DNA of 39,456 bases. It comes from Pseudomonadota bacterium (GTDB lineage Bacteria > Pseudomonadota > Gammaproteobacteria > Burkholderiales > Rhodocyclaceae). How positions within the stretch are numbered: position 1 is the first letter of the stretch; each line of letters opens with the position of its first letter. The position numbers and the translations under genes are program-made. Where the stretch lies: the NCBI GenBank assembly GCA_018262235.1, contig JAGTRY010000069.1, positions 1 through 39,456 on the forward strand. Reading direction: 5' to 3'. Shown here one piece after another: positions 28,703-36,902 of this stretch. The notes beneath the pieces were generated by a model. The model was given only the letters and a program-made list of their open reading frames with translations. It was not told the origin of the DNA and did not search any database.

Positions 28703-30787
28703 TCATGTACCGAATTCGTTGAGCAATTGTTCCTGAGCGCTGTGACGTGCCCCGCGCGGGGTGCGTCGTTTGTAGTTGCCTTCTTCATCCATTTCCCAAG
28801 CCTGGCAGTTATCCGTCAGATAGGGTTTGAGGCCTTCGCGGATGACCCTGCGCTTGAGTTTGGGATCGAGTACCGGGAAGCAGGATTCGATCCGGCGGAA
28901 GAAGTTGCGATCCATCCAGTCTGCACTGGAGAGATAGACCTTCTCTTCGCCATCGGCATGGAAATAGAAAACCCGCGAATGCTCGAGAAACCGCCCAACG
29001 ACCGAGCGGACCTTGATGTTCTCGGAAAGTCCCGGCACGCCGGGGCGCAGTGCGCAGGCGCCGCGCACGATGAGGTCGATCTCGACACCGGATTGGGACG
29101 CCAGATACAGGGCCTGGATGGTTTGTGGTTCGAGCAGGGCGTTCATCTTGGCGATGATGCGTCCCTTGCGGCCTTGCCGGGCGGCTTCGCCTTCGGCATC
29201 GATGGCGGCGATCACATTCGCCTGCATTGAGAATGGCGCCTGCCAGATGTGCTTGAGCTCTTCGGCCCGGCCCAGCCCCGTGAGCTGTTTGAAGATTTCA
29301 TGCACGTCATCGGCGATTTCCTCGTTGGCGGTGAGCAGCCCGAAATCGGTGTAGAAACGCGTGGTACGCGGATGGTAATTGCCGGTTCCAAGGTGCACAT
29401 AGCGACGCAGCACCTGATGGCCGTTGCGTTCTTCTTCGCGGCGTACGATGAGCAGCATCTTGGCGTGGGTCTTGTAGCCGAATACGCCGTAGACCACGTG
29501 GGCGCCAGCTTCTTCGAGACGGGCCGCCCAGTTGATGTTGGCTTCTTCATCAAAGCGCGCCATCAATTCGACCACCACATTCACTTCCTTGCCCTTGCGA
29601 GCCGCGCGCAGCAGGTTTTCCATCAGCACGGAGTCCGTGCCGGTGCGATACACCGTCATGCGGATGGCGACGACCTGCGGGTCATCCGCAGCGCTCTTGA
29701 GCAGGTCGATCACCGGATTGAAGCTCTGGAACGGATGGTGAAGCAGGATGTCACGGGTGCGGATTTCGGCGAAGAGATCAGCGTGCTTGTCCAGTGCCTT
29801 GGGCAGTGAAGGCAGGAAAGGTGTGAATTTGAGATCCGGGCGGTTCACCCAGTCCGGCACCTGCATCAGACGCACCAGATTCACGATGCCCGGTACGCGA
29901 TAGCATTCCTCGCGTTCCAGATTGAATTGCTGCAGCAGGAATTCACTCATCTGCGGCGAGCAGTTGTCGGCAACTTCCAGACGTACCGTATCGCCGAAGT
30001 TGCGTTGCTGCAGTTCGCCTTGGAGTGCCTTGCGCAGATCCTTGACTTCTTCTTCGTCGACGAACAGGTCGCTGTTGCGGGTGACCCGGAACTGGTAGCA
30101 ACCCAGGACACTCATGCCCGAGAACAAGGCATTGACATGGGCATGCAAAACCGAGGAGAGGAACACGAAGCCGTACTCCACTCCGGTGAGTTCTGCGGGC
30201 AGTTTGATGACCCGGGGGAGTGCGCGCGGGGCCTGGACGATAGCCGCGTTCGAGCTGCGCCCGAATGCATCCTTGCCATCAAGTTCGACGGCGAAGTTCA
30301 GGCTCTTGTTCAGGAGACGCGGAAAGGGGTGTGCCGGGTCCAGCCCCACGGGGGTGAGTACCGGCATGACCTCGTTCTCGAAATACTCGCGGACCCACTC
30401 ACGCTGAGCATCCGTCCATAGCGAGCGACGCAGGAACACGATCTTTTCATCAGCCAGCGCCGGCAGGATTTCGTCGTTGAGCAGGCGGTACTGTTCTGCG
30501 ACCAGGGCATGGGTTTCGCGGCTGAGCCTGCGGTAGAGCGATTGCGGCTGCACGCTGCCTGTCGAGATGATCCCCAGCTTGACCTGTTCCTTGAGCCCGG
30601 CAACGCGGATCTCGAAGAATTCGTCCAGATTGCTGGAAACGATGCACAGATACTTCAAGCGTTCCAGGAGCGGCACATTGGTGTCTGCGGCCTGGCTCAG
30701 GACACGGCGCTGGAAGGCGAGAATCGAGAGCTCGCGATTGAGTAGCGATTCGGCAGTAGCGATCGGATAGGACTGGTTTGCATACAT
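28703..30787 (-). CDS. ppk1: Polyphosphate kinase 1
   Basis: This enzyme of 694 residues reversibly makes polyphosphate from ATP, usually as a membrane-associated tetramer. The N-terminal domain begins NRELSILAFQRRVL and SSNLDEFFEIRVAG. The catalytic phosphohistidine lies in GYKTHAKMLLI at His441 (E. coli His435). Further PPK motifs are RGACALRPGVPGLSENI, EHSRVFYFH and SADWMDRNFFRRIE. The ATG at 30787 (MYANQSYPIATAES) is chosen; in-frame starts upstream run through the promoter region. It is divergent from ppx and preceded by a Pho-box-like repeat, so phosphate starvation control by PhoB is likely. Confidence 0.95.
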   Translation of the reverse strand: MYANQSYPIATAESLLNRELSILAFQRRVLSQAADTNVPLLERLKYLCIVSSNLDEFFEIRVAGLKEQVKLGIISTGSVQPQSLYRRLSRETHALVAEQYRLLNDEILPALADEKIVFLRRSLWTDAQREWVREYFENEVMPVLTPVGLDPAHPFPRLLNKSLNFAVELDGKDAFGRSSNAAIVQAPRALPRVIKLPAELTGVEYGFVFLSSVLHAHVNALFSGMSVLGCYQFRVTRNSDLFVDEEEVKDLRKALQGELQQRNFGDTVRLEVADNCSPQMSEFLLQQFNLEREECYRVPGIVNLVRLMQVPDWVNRPDLKFTPFLPSLPKALDKHADLFAEIRTRDILLHHPFQSFNPVIDLLKSAADDPQVVAIRMTVYRTGTDSVLMENLLRAARKGKEVNVVVELMARFDEEANINWAARLEEAGAHVVYGVFGYKTHAKMLLIVRREEERNGHQVLRRYVHLGTGNYHPRTTRFYTDFGLLTANEEIADDVHEIFKQLTGLGRAEELKHIWQAPFSMQANVIAAIDAEGEAARQGRKGRIIAKMNALLEPQTIQALYLASQSGVEIDLIVRGACALRPGVPGLSENIKVRSVVGRFLEHSRVFYFHADGEEKVYLSSADWMDRNFFRRIESCFPVLDPKLKRRVIREGLKPYLTDNCQAWEMDEEGNYKRRTPRGARHSAQEQLLNEFGT

Positions 30788-30806
30788 GGTGTGGTCACCG
30801 GGTGGG

Positions 30807-30827
30807 GGCGATGTGTTTTGCATCGCC
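30807..30827 (-). other. Leader hairpin upstream of ppk1
   Basis: GGCGATG-N7-CATCGCC forms a 7-bp stem between the Pho-box repeat and the ppk1 start. It may affect mRNA stability or translation; no T-tract follows. Confidence 0.4.
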
Positions 30828-30834
30828 TGATGAT

Positions 30835-30863
30835 GTGACATTTTAGTGACAGGAAGATGACGG
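30835..30863 (-). promoter_or_regulatory. Triple Pho-box repeat upstream of ppk1
   Basis: On the minus strand three 7-mers, CCGTCAT, CTGTCAC and ATGTCAC, are spaced by CTTC and TAAA, giving the 11-bp period of PhoB-binding direct repeats (consensus CTGTCAT). The block ends 47 bp before the ppk1 ATG and points toward ppk1. PhoB control is inference from the pattern. Confidence 0.75.
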
Positions 30864-30977
30864 TGGCAGAGTCCTGTCCGGGCAGGTCGATGCGGGGCGA
30901 TTCGTGTTTCGTCACACAGCTTTCCGGCCAGAAGGGCTAGAATCCGGCAGCCTCCTGCCTCGATCCTGCCTTGACCC

Positions 30978-32492
30978 ATGCCTCAAGAACTCGTTTGTGC
31001 TGTCGACCTCGGTTCCAATAGTTTCCGCCTGATGGTTGGGCGCGTACAAGGCGATCAGATTTATCCACTGGATGGCCTGAAAGAATCGGTGCGGCTGGCG
31101 GCAGGGCTGGGGACCGACAAGGTCCTGGATGCCGCTGCCCAGGCGCGTGGACTGGAGGCCTTGCGTCGCTTCAACGAGCGCTTGCGCGGTTTTCGCGCCG
31201 ATGGCGTGCGGGCGGTGGCGACCAATACCTTGCGGGTGGCCAAGAATGCGCCGGAATTCCTGCTCCAGGCTGAAGAGGCGTTGGGATTCCCGATCGAGGT
31301 GATTGCCGGACGCGAAGAAGCCCGCCTGATCTATGTCGGGGTGGCGCATACCTTGCCGGATCCCTCGCTGCAGCAGCTTGTGGTGGATATCGGTGGCGGT
31401 TCCACGGAATTCATCATCGGGCGGAACTTCGAGCCTTTGCACCTCGAATCGCTGTACATGGGCTGCGTGAGTTACAGCATGCGCTATTTCCCGGAGGGCG
31501 TCTTCGAGCGTGAAGCCATGAAAGCGGCCGAGTTGTCGGCGCGTCAGCAACTGGAGGCGATCTCGCATGCCTATCGGGAAACCGGTTGGGATCTGGCTGT
31601 CGGTTCTTCGGGCAGCGCCAAGGCCTTGTGCGATGTGCTCGAACTCAATGGCCTGTCGCATTCCGGGATCACCCGCGAAGGGTTGGAAAAACTCCGCCAG
31701 ATCATGCTCAAGGCTGGGCGGATCGAGAATCTGCAACTCGAAGGACTGAAATCGGATCGCCTTCCGGTGTTCGCCGGAGGCTTCGCTATCATGTCCGCCC
31801 TGTTCAAGGAGTTCGATCTGGAGCATATGGTGTTTTCGGATGGCGCCTTGCGCCTGGGCGTGCTGTATGACCTGCTCGGGCGTTATCACCGGCAGGATCT
31901 GCGTGATGCGACGGTCAACAATTTCGTGCGCCGCTATCAGGTGGATGCAGCCCAGGCACGCCGGGTGGCGGATACGGCTTTGCGCCTGCTGGCCCCGCTG
32001 CTGGCAGATGCCAGCCAGGACGTCCAGATTGCCGAGGCGCGCTTTCTGGAGTGGGCGGCGCTGCTGCATGAGATCGGTGTCTCGGTTGCCCATTCGAGTT
32101 ACCACAAACACACAGCCTACATTCTCGCCAATGCCGATATGCCCGGCTTCTCGCGCATGGATCAGGGGCGCCTTGCGCGCATCGCACTTGCCCACCGTGG
32201 CAAGCTTGAACGCGTCCAGTCGCTGGACCCGCACAGTCTTGACTGGTTGCTGATCCTGAGTCTGCGGCTGGCCGTGATCGTGCACCGCTCGCGAGCCGGC
32301 CGTGGCGAAATCCCGCTGCATCTGGAGCGCGACAAGCGCGAAGGCTTTCTGGTCGTGGTGGCACAAGACTGGCTGCACACCGTTCCGCTCACGGCTTCGG
32401 CCTTGCGTGAAGAGGAACTGCAGTGGGCACGTCTGGGGAAATCCCTCAAACTCAAGGTTCAGCGTGTACTGCGCAAGACTGAGGAAGTCTGA
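30978..32492 (+). CDS. ppx: Exopolyphosphatase (Ppx/GppA family)
   Basis: This 504-residue enzyme releases phosphate from the ends of polyphosphate; some relatives also hydrolyse pppGpp. The ASKHA-fold phosphate loops are visible: AVDLGSNSFRLMV at the N-terminus and VVDIGGGSTEFI near residue 140. The catalytic Glu lies in the preceding GREEARLIY. A C-terminal HD-like helical domain contains LLHEIG and HSSYHKHTAYIL. It is divergent from ppk1, so synthesis and breakdown of polyphosphate are encoded back to back. Its stop overlaps the mlaE ATG by one base (TGATG), tying it to the lipid-transport genes. Confidence 0.94.
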   Translation: MPQELVCAVDLGSNSFRLMVGRVQGDQIYPLDGLKESVRLAAGLGTDKVLDAAAQARGLEALRRFNERLRGFRADGVRAVATNTLRVAKNAPEFLLQAEEALGFPIEVIAGREEARLIYVGVAHTLPDPSLQQLVVDIGGGSTEFIIGRNFEPLHLESLYMGCVSYSMRYFPEGVFEREAMKAAELSARQQLEAISHAYRETGWDLAVGSSGSAKALCDVLELNGLSHSGITREGLEKLRQIMLKAGRIENLQLEGLKSDRLPVFAGGFAIMSALFKEFDLEHMVFSDGALRLGVLYDLLGRYHRQDLRDATVNNFVRRYQVDAAQARRVADTALRLLAPLLADASQDVQIAEARFLEWAALLHEIGVSVAHSSYHKHTAYILANADMPGFSRMDQGRLARIALAHRGKLERVQSLDPHSLDWLLILSLRLAVIVHRSRAGRGEIPLHLERDKREGFLVVVAQDWLHTVPLTASALREEELQWARLGKSLKLKVQRVLRKTEEV

Positions 32493-33637
32493 TGGTTCAG
32501 GCCAAGGCCCACGCGATCGCGCTTGCCAAGTCCCCGCCACCGCATTTGCGTCACGAGGGTGAGCATTGCGTGCTGACGGGGGACTGGACGCTCCTGGCGC
32601 TCAAGCCGCGCTTGATCATGCTGCGCGCCAGACTTCTGTTTCATGGGCGTTCGGTCAAGGTCTGGGATCTGTCCCAGGTCAGCCGCATGGATACTTTTGG
32701 CGCCTTGTTGCTGTGGCGCGCCTGGGGATTGAGAGAGCCGGAGACGCTGGTGCTGTCCCCAGCGCTGCATCCGGCGTTCGAACGGGTCCGCGGGGTGGCG
32801 GCGACGCCGGTTGAAACGGCGCATGTCGACTGGCTGAAGCCCGTTGTACTGCTGGGCAAGCAGTTCATCGGCGCTTTCGAACAGCTCATCGGCTTTGCGT
32901 GCATGCTGGGCATGGTGAGTATCGAGGCGGCACGGCTGTTCGTCGAACCGCGCAGCATTCCGATGAAGGAATTCTCGGCCGCTCTCTACAAGACCGGTGT
33001 GCAAGCCATGCCGATTTCGGCGCTGGTGGGGTTCCTGATCGGCGTCGTGCTGAGCTATCTTTCCGCGCTGCAATTGCGCAACTTCGGCGCGGATGCGTTG
33101 ATCATCAATATCCTGGGGATCGGCATCATCCGCGAACTCGGACCGGTGCTGGTTTCCATCCTGGTTGCCGGGCGTTCAGGCTCGGCCATCACAGCCCAGC
33201 TCGGCGTGATGCGGGTGACCGAAGAAATCGATGCACTGGCTGCGATGGGGGTGTCCATCCATCAGCGTCTGATCTGGCCCAAGGTGCTGGCGATGGCAAT
33301 TGCCATGCCGCTGCTGGTGCTGTGGACTTCAACTGCGGCATTGATTGGTGGCATGCTCGCCGCCCAGGTGCAACTCGAAATCGACTGGCGCTTTTTCGCC
33401 ATGTCCTTGCCGCATGTGGTGCCTGTCCAGAATCTCTATATCGGGTTTGCCAAGGGTGGGGTGTTTGGGGTGGCGATTGCCCTGATTGCCTGTCATTTCG
33501 GTCTGCGCATCAAACCCAATACGGAAAGCCTGTCGCGCAATACCACGGCGGCGGTGGTGACGGCCATTACAGCCGTGATCCTGCTGGATGCCGTGTTCGC
33601 CATGCTCACGCGCGGGATCGGAGTGCCATTGCGATGA
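32492..33637 (+). CDS. mlaE: MlaE-family lipid ABC permease with N-terminal STAS-like domain
   Basis: This 381-residue protein has two parts. Residues 1-110 resemble a STAS domain (VWDLSQVSRMDTFGALLLWRA), the fold of the separate MlaB subunit in E. coli. Residues 120-381 are the MlaE permease with about five or six membrane segments and the family motif GPVLVSILVAGRSGSAITAQ, then GVMRVTEEIDAL. MlaFEDB moves phospholipids between the inner and outer membranes. The fusion explains the absence of a separate mlaB in the cluster. It overlaps ppx and mlaF by one and four bases. Confidence 0.9.
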   Translation: MVQAKAHAIALAKSPPPHLRHEGEHCVLTGDWTLLALKPRLIMLRARLLFHGRSVKVWDLSQVSRMDTFGALLLWRAWGLREPETLVLSPALHPAFERVRGVAATPVETAHVDWLKPVVLLGKQFIGAFEQLIGFACMLGMVSIEAARLFVEPRSIPMKEFSAALYKTGVQAMPISALVGFLIGVVLSYLSALQLRNFGADALIINILGIGIIRELGPVLVSILVAGRSGSAITAQLGVMRVTEEIDALAAMGVSIHQRLIWPKVLAMAIAMPLLVLWTSTAALIGGMLAAQVQLEIDWRFFAMSLPHVVPVQNLYIGFAKGGVFGVAIALIACHFGLRIKPNTESLSRNTTAAVVTAITAVILLDAVFAMLTRGIGVPLR

Positions 33638-34416
33638 ACGCGAATGCGGTCAGTGGTCCGGTGATCGAATTGCGCGACGTGTGCACACGTCTGGGAACGC
33701 AATGGATTCATCAAAACATCGATCTACGCGTGGAACGGGGGGATCTGCTGGCGCTGGTGGGGGGCTCCGGGGCCGGCAAGACCACATTGCTGCGCGAGAT
33801 GATCGGCCTGCAGCAACCCACTCTGGGCGAGGTGTTGTTGTTTGGCGAACCGCTTCAAGCCGGGCATCGCGCCGAGCGCTTCGCACGCCTGCGGCGCATG
33901 GGCGTGCTGTTCCAGCAAGGCGCCTTGTATTCGGCCCTGACCCTGTATGACAACATCGCCTTTCCTTTGCGTGAATTTGGCGGTCTGCTGGAAGAAGAGA
34001 TCCGTGCCCTGGTGCTCTCCAAGATGGCGCTGGTCGAACTCAAGCCGCAGCATGCCAAGCTGATGCCGGCGCAGTTATCGGGCGGGATGGTCAAGCGCGC
34101 CGCGCTGGCCCGTGCCCTGGCGCTCGAACCGGAATTGCTGTTGCTGGATGAGCCCACCGCCGGACTGGATCCCGAGCGCAGTGCCGGCTTTGTGCGCCTG
34201 ATCCGGGAACTTCATGCCAGTCTCGGACTCACTGTGGTATTCGTGACTCATGACTTGGAAACACTGAGTTCACTGGCCAATCGCATTGCGGTGCTGGCCG
34301 AACACCGTATACTTGCTATCGGTGCGCTGGAAGAAATCCAGGCATCCAAGCATCCATTCATCCAGAAGTTTTTCCACTACCGCACGACGGTAGATGAGCA
34401 GGCTGCCGACTCGTAA
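33634..34416 (+). CDS. mlaF: MlaF-type lipid transport ATPase
   Basis: This 260-residue ABC ATPase energises the MlaE permease at the cytosolic membrane face. Walker A is GGSGAGKTT, the Q-loop lies in GVLFQQGALYSALTLYDN, the signature is LSGGM, Walker B is LLLLDEPTAGLD, and the switch His lies in FVTHD. The ATG at 33634 overlaps the mlaE stop (ATGA). The frame is open far upstream to 32899, but only as a shadow of mlaE. Confidence 0.93.
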   Translation: MNANAVSGPVIELRDVCTRLGTQWIHQNIDLRVERGDLLALVGGSGAGKTTLLREMIGLQQPTLGEVLLFGEPLQAGHRAERFARLRRMGVLFQQGALYSALTLYDNIAFPLREFGGLLEEEIRALVLSKMALVELKPQHAKLMPAQLSGGMVKRAALARALALEPELLLLDEPTAGLDPERSAGFVRLIRELHASLGLTVVFVTHDLETLSSLANRIAVLAEHRILAIGALEEIQASKHPFIQKFFHYRTTVDEQAADS

Positions 34417-34420
34417 CGAC

Positions 34421-35359
34421 ATGGAAAACCGCGCATACGCTTTGATGGTCGGCTTGTTCGTGATCTGCCTGGGCTCGGCTGCCTTGATGGCTTTCTGGTG
34501 GGTGTCAGGCGGGGCGCAGGATACGACCAAGTATCTGATCATTTCCCCGAAAAGTGTCACGGGCCTGAATCCGCAGGCTGCCGTGCGTTATCGCGGGGTG
34601 CGTGTCGGCAAGGTAATCGATGTTGACCTGCAGGATTCGCGCGAGGTGGCCATCCTGATCCGGGTGGATTCCGATGTGCCGGTGACACGCGGAACCCGTG
34701 CCCGTATCGGGTCGCAGGGGCTGACCGGGCAGGGCTTTGTCCAGCTCGATGATGATGGCCGCGACATGGAACCGCCCAAATTCGCTCCGGGCAGCAAGCT
34801 GCCGATGATTGCCATGCAGTCCGGGACCCTCATGGATACGGCCAGTGAGGGGGCGCAGGAAATCATCGGGCGTCTGCGCAAATCGTCCGAGCGTATCGAG
34901 CAGGTGCTCAGCCCCGAAAACGTTGACCGGATCGATCAGACCCTGAAGAGTCTTGCGGCCAGTTCCGCCAGTCTTGAGAAGGCGCTGAATCAGACAGCCG
35001 GTCTGGCTGCGGACATGCGCCGTTTCTCCTCGCCGGAAAACGCTGAGCGTCTGGCTAGTACGCTTGAGCAGGTCCAGACCATGAGCAAGCAACTCAACCC
35101 GGCTGTGGAGGATTTCCGCAAGGCGCTGGCCAAGGTGGACGCGGCCGGGACGCGGATCGACAAACTCGGTGGTGACGTGCAGGCCAGCCTGACGGGCGAT
35201 ACCTTGCCGCGATTCAACCAGCTTGTTCTGGAGCTACAAACCAATACGCAGCAACTCAGTCGCGTACTGGACGACATCGAACGCTCGCCGCAGTTGCTGC
35301 TGCTGGGCAAGCGCCAACAAACGCCCGGGCCGGGCGAAACCGTTTCTGTCAAACCATGA
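34421..35359 (+). CDS. mlaD: MlaD-type MCE-domain lipid-binding protein
   Basis: This 312-residue protein has one N-terminal membrane anchor (YALMVGLFVICLGSAALMAFWW). An MCE domain follows at about residues 35-115 (SVTGLNPQAAVRYRGVRVGK), which forms hexameric lipid-binding rings in the periplasm. A long helical, coiled-coil C-terminus (120-300) is typical of the longer MCE proteins rather than the short E. coli MlaD (about 183 residues). The ATG at 34421 (MENRAYALMVG) is preferred; ATG 34394, overlapping mlaF, is possible. Confidence 0.9.
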   Translation: MENRAYALMVGLFVICLGSAALMAFWWVSGGAQDTTKYLIISPKSVTGLNPQAAVRYRGVRVGKVIDVDLQDSREVAILIRVDSDVPVTRGTRARIGSQGLTGQGFVQLDDDGRDMEPPKFAPGSKLPMIAMQSGTLMDTASEGAQEIIGRLRKSSERIEQVLSPENVDRIDQTLKSLAASSASLEKALNQTAGLAADMRRFSSPENAERLASTLEQVQTMSKQLNPAVEDFRKALAKVDAAGTRIDKLGGDVQASLTGDTLPRFNQLVLELQTNTQQLSRVLDDIERSPQLLLLGKRQQTPGPGETVSVKP

Positions 35360-35931
35360 AAGCGCTGATCCTTTGTCTGGTGGTTGCCGCGTTCGCGACG
35401 GCTTGCAGCATCGTGCCGCAGGCGACGCCCTCTCTGGTTCAGCACGATCTGGGCAGCGGCTTCCGTACCCTGGCGCGCAAGCCATTGCCTTTGCGTACCG
35501 TGAGTGTGACCGCAACCCCTGTGGTGGCTGGCCTGAACATGAACTACCGCGAGGCGTCACGTCCGACCACGCGTGGAGCGTATTCCTACAACCGCTGGGC
35601 TGCGCCGCCCGCCACCCTGGTGGATCAGGCGCTCAGCCGTTTGCTGCCGGTGGAGCCGACCGGGCGTTGTCGCTTGAGTTTCCAGCTTTCCGATTTCCTT
35701 CTCGACATAGACGAGCAGGGTGTGGGAGCGGTTTTGCTGGCCGGTACGCTGAGAATTTCACTGGATGGCAAGAATGCGGTCTTCAAGCGCATTGTCGACG
35801 TCCGGATTCCGGTGCCTAGTGTCGATCCTGCCAATGAAGCCATCGGTCTGCGCAAGGCGGTTGTTGAACTGGCTGATCAGACTGTTACCTGGATCAGCGG
35901 GGATATCGAGCGCTTCTGCGTGCAGCAGTGA
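35356..35931 (+). CDS. ABC-type transport auxiliary lipoprotein (PqiC/DUF330-like)
   Basis: This 191-residue periplasmic lipoprotein has a signal peptide and the lipobox ATAC with lipidated Cys17. The mature part has the layout of PqiC-type (ABC_trans_aux) proteins that accompany MCE transporters. Examples are RTVSVTATPVVAGLNMNYRE near residue 50 and a C-terminal helix EAIGLRKAVVELADQTVTWI. It probably sits at the outer membrane and helps hand over lipids (inference). Its ATG overlaps the mlaD stop by four bases. Confidence 0.8.
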   Translation: MKALILCLVVAAFATACSIVPQATPSLVQHDLGSGFRTLARKPLPLRTVSVTATPVVAGLNMNYREASRPTTRGAYSYNRWAAPPATLVDQALSRLLPVEPTGRCRLSFQLSDFLLDIDEQGVGAVLLAGTLRISLDGKNAVFKRIVDVRIPVPSVDPANEAIGLRKAVVELADQTVTWISGDIERFCVQQ

Positions 35932-35937
35932 TCCACC

Positions 35938-36702
35938 GTGTTCATTGACACTCACCTCCATCTGGATGCCGTTGAATTCGACGCGGATCGTGCTACGGTC
36001 GTCAATGCGGCACAACACGTCGGGGTAACCCGTTTTGTGCTGCCTGCGGTGGAAATTGCCAATTGTGCTGCGGTACGCGAGCTGTCGAATCAGCATCCTG
36101 GTTGTGCGCATGCTTTCGGGATCCACCCTCTGTATGTCAACCGGGCAGAGGAAGCGGATATCGAGCGTCTGCGCGGTTTGCTTGCCGAAGGGACTGCGCG
36201 GGCGGTGGGGGAGATCGGACTGGATGCGTATGAGGAAGAAACTGATCCGGCTTACCAGGATTGGTTTTTCATCGAGCAGCTGAAGCTGGCCCGTGAGTTC
36301 GATCTGCCCGTGATCCTCCATACCCGGCGTGCCCAGGACAGGGTGCTCAAATACCTGCGGCGCCATCCGGTACGGGGCGGCATCGCACATGCCTTCAATG
36401 GCAGCGTGCAGCAGGCGCAAGCCTTCATTGACCGGGGTTTCAAACTGGGCTTTGGTGGCGCAATGACCTATGCCGGCTCGACGCGTATCCGGGCGCTTGC
36501 GGCGAGTTTGCCACTCCGTGCCATCGTCCTTGAATCCGATGCACCGGATATCCCGCCTGCCTGGGCGGCACAGGCTCGCAATGAGCCCGCCAATGTTGCG
36601 CAATTCGCCCGGGTGCTGGCCGAGCTGCGTGGCATTGATGTTGCCACGGTCGCAGCGGAGACCCGCGCCAACGCCATTCAGGCGCTGGGCTTGCCGGACT
36701 GA
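35938..36702 (+). CDS. TatD-family metal-dependent hydrolase
   Basis: This 254-residue TIM-barrel hydrolase starts at GTG 35938, six bases after the lipoprotein stop. The two-metal site is readable: DTHLHLD, GEIGLD, HTRRA, HAFNG and ESDAPD, in the usual order. TatD enzymes have 3'-5' exonuclease or D-aminoacyl deacylase-type activity, and a housekeeping nucleic-acid role is likely. It closes the ppx-mla run and is followed by a terminator. Confidence 0.9.
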   Translation: MFIDTHLHLDAVEFDADRATVVNAAQHVGVTRFVLPAVEIANCAAVRELSNQHPGCAHAFGIHPLYVNRAEEADIERLRGLLAEGTARAVGEIGLDAYEEETDPAYQDWFFIEQLKLAREFDLPVILHTRRAQDRVLKYLRRHPVRGGIAHAFNGSVQQAQAFIDRGFKLGFGGAMTYAGSTRIRALAASLPLRAIVLESDAPDIPPAWAAQARNEPANVAQFARVLAELRGIDVATVAAETRANAIQALGLPD

Positions 36703-36712
36703 AGAGCCCGTC

Positions 36713-36742
36713 ACGACGTCCCTTGCGGGCCTGTCGTTTTTA
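36713..36742 (+). terminator. Intrinsic terminator after the ppx-mla-tatD run
   Basis: ACGAC...GTCGT (36713-36717 and 36733-36737) with an inner CCC-TTGC-GGG is followed by five T and begins 11 bases after the tatD stop. Confidence 0.75.
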
Positions 36743-36778
36743 ACAAATTCCTATCCATAAATACTGCTTGTTCTTGAA

Positions 36779-36807
36779 TTAGTAAAATTTTACATATTTA
36801 TTACTAA
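36779..36807. promoter_or_regulatory. AT-rich inverted repeats upstream of the EAL gene
   Basis: TTAGTAA (36779-36785) and TTACTAA (36801-36807) form a 7-bp dyad. A perfect 12-bp palindrome GTAAAATTTTAC (36782-36793) overlaps the left arm. The stretch is strikingly AT-rich for this genome and lies about 100 bp before the EAL start, so it is a likely promoter/operator zone. Confidence 0.45.
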
Positions 36808-36902
36808 AGAGCTACCTGCTTTGGTCGTAAAGCCTGTTTGGCCGTTAATGCGTCTGTGCGCTGCTGGGGACGCCAGCATTCGGGGGAACAGGATTCAGGG
36901 GT

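Noticed and set aside
30912-32540. A 542-codon minus-strand frame antisense to ppx
   Set aside because: Shadow frame lacking motifs; it also crosses the ppk/ppx promoter region.
32899-33633. An upstream in-frame extension of mlaF
   Set aside because: It overlaps mlaE in another frame, and MlaF homology starts at 33634 with an ATGA overlap.
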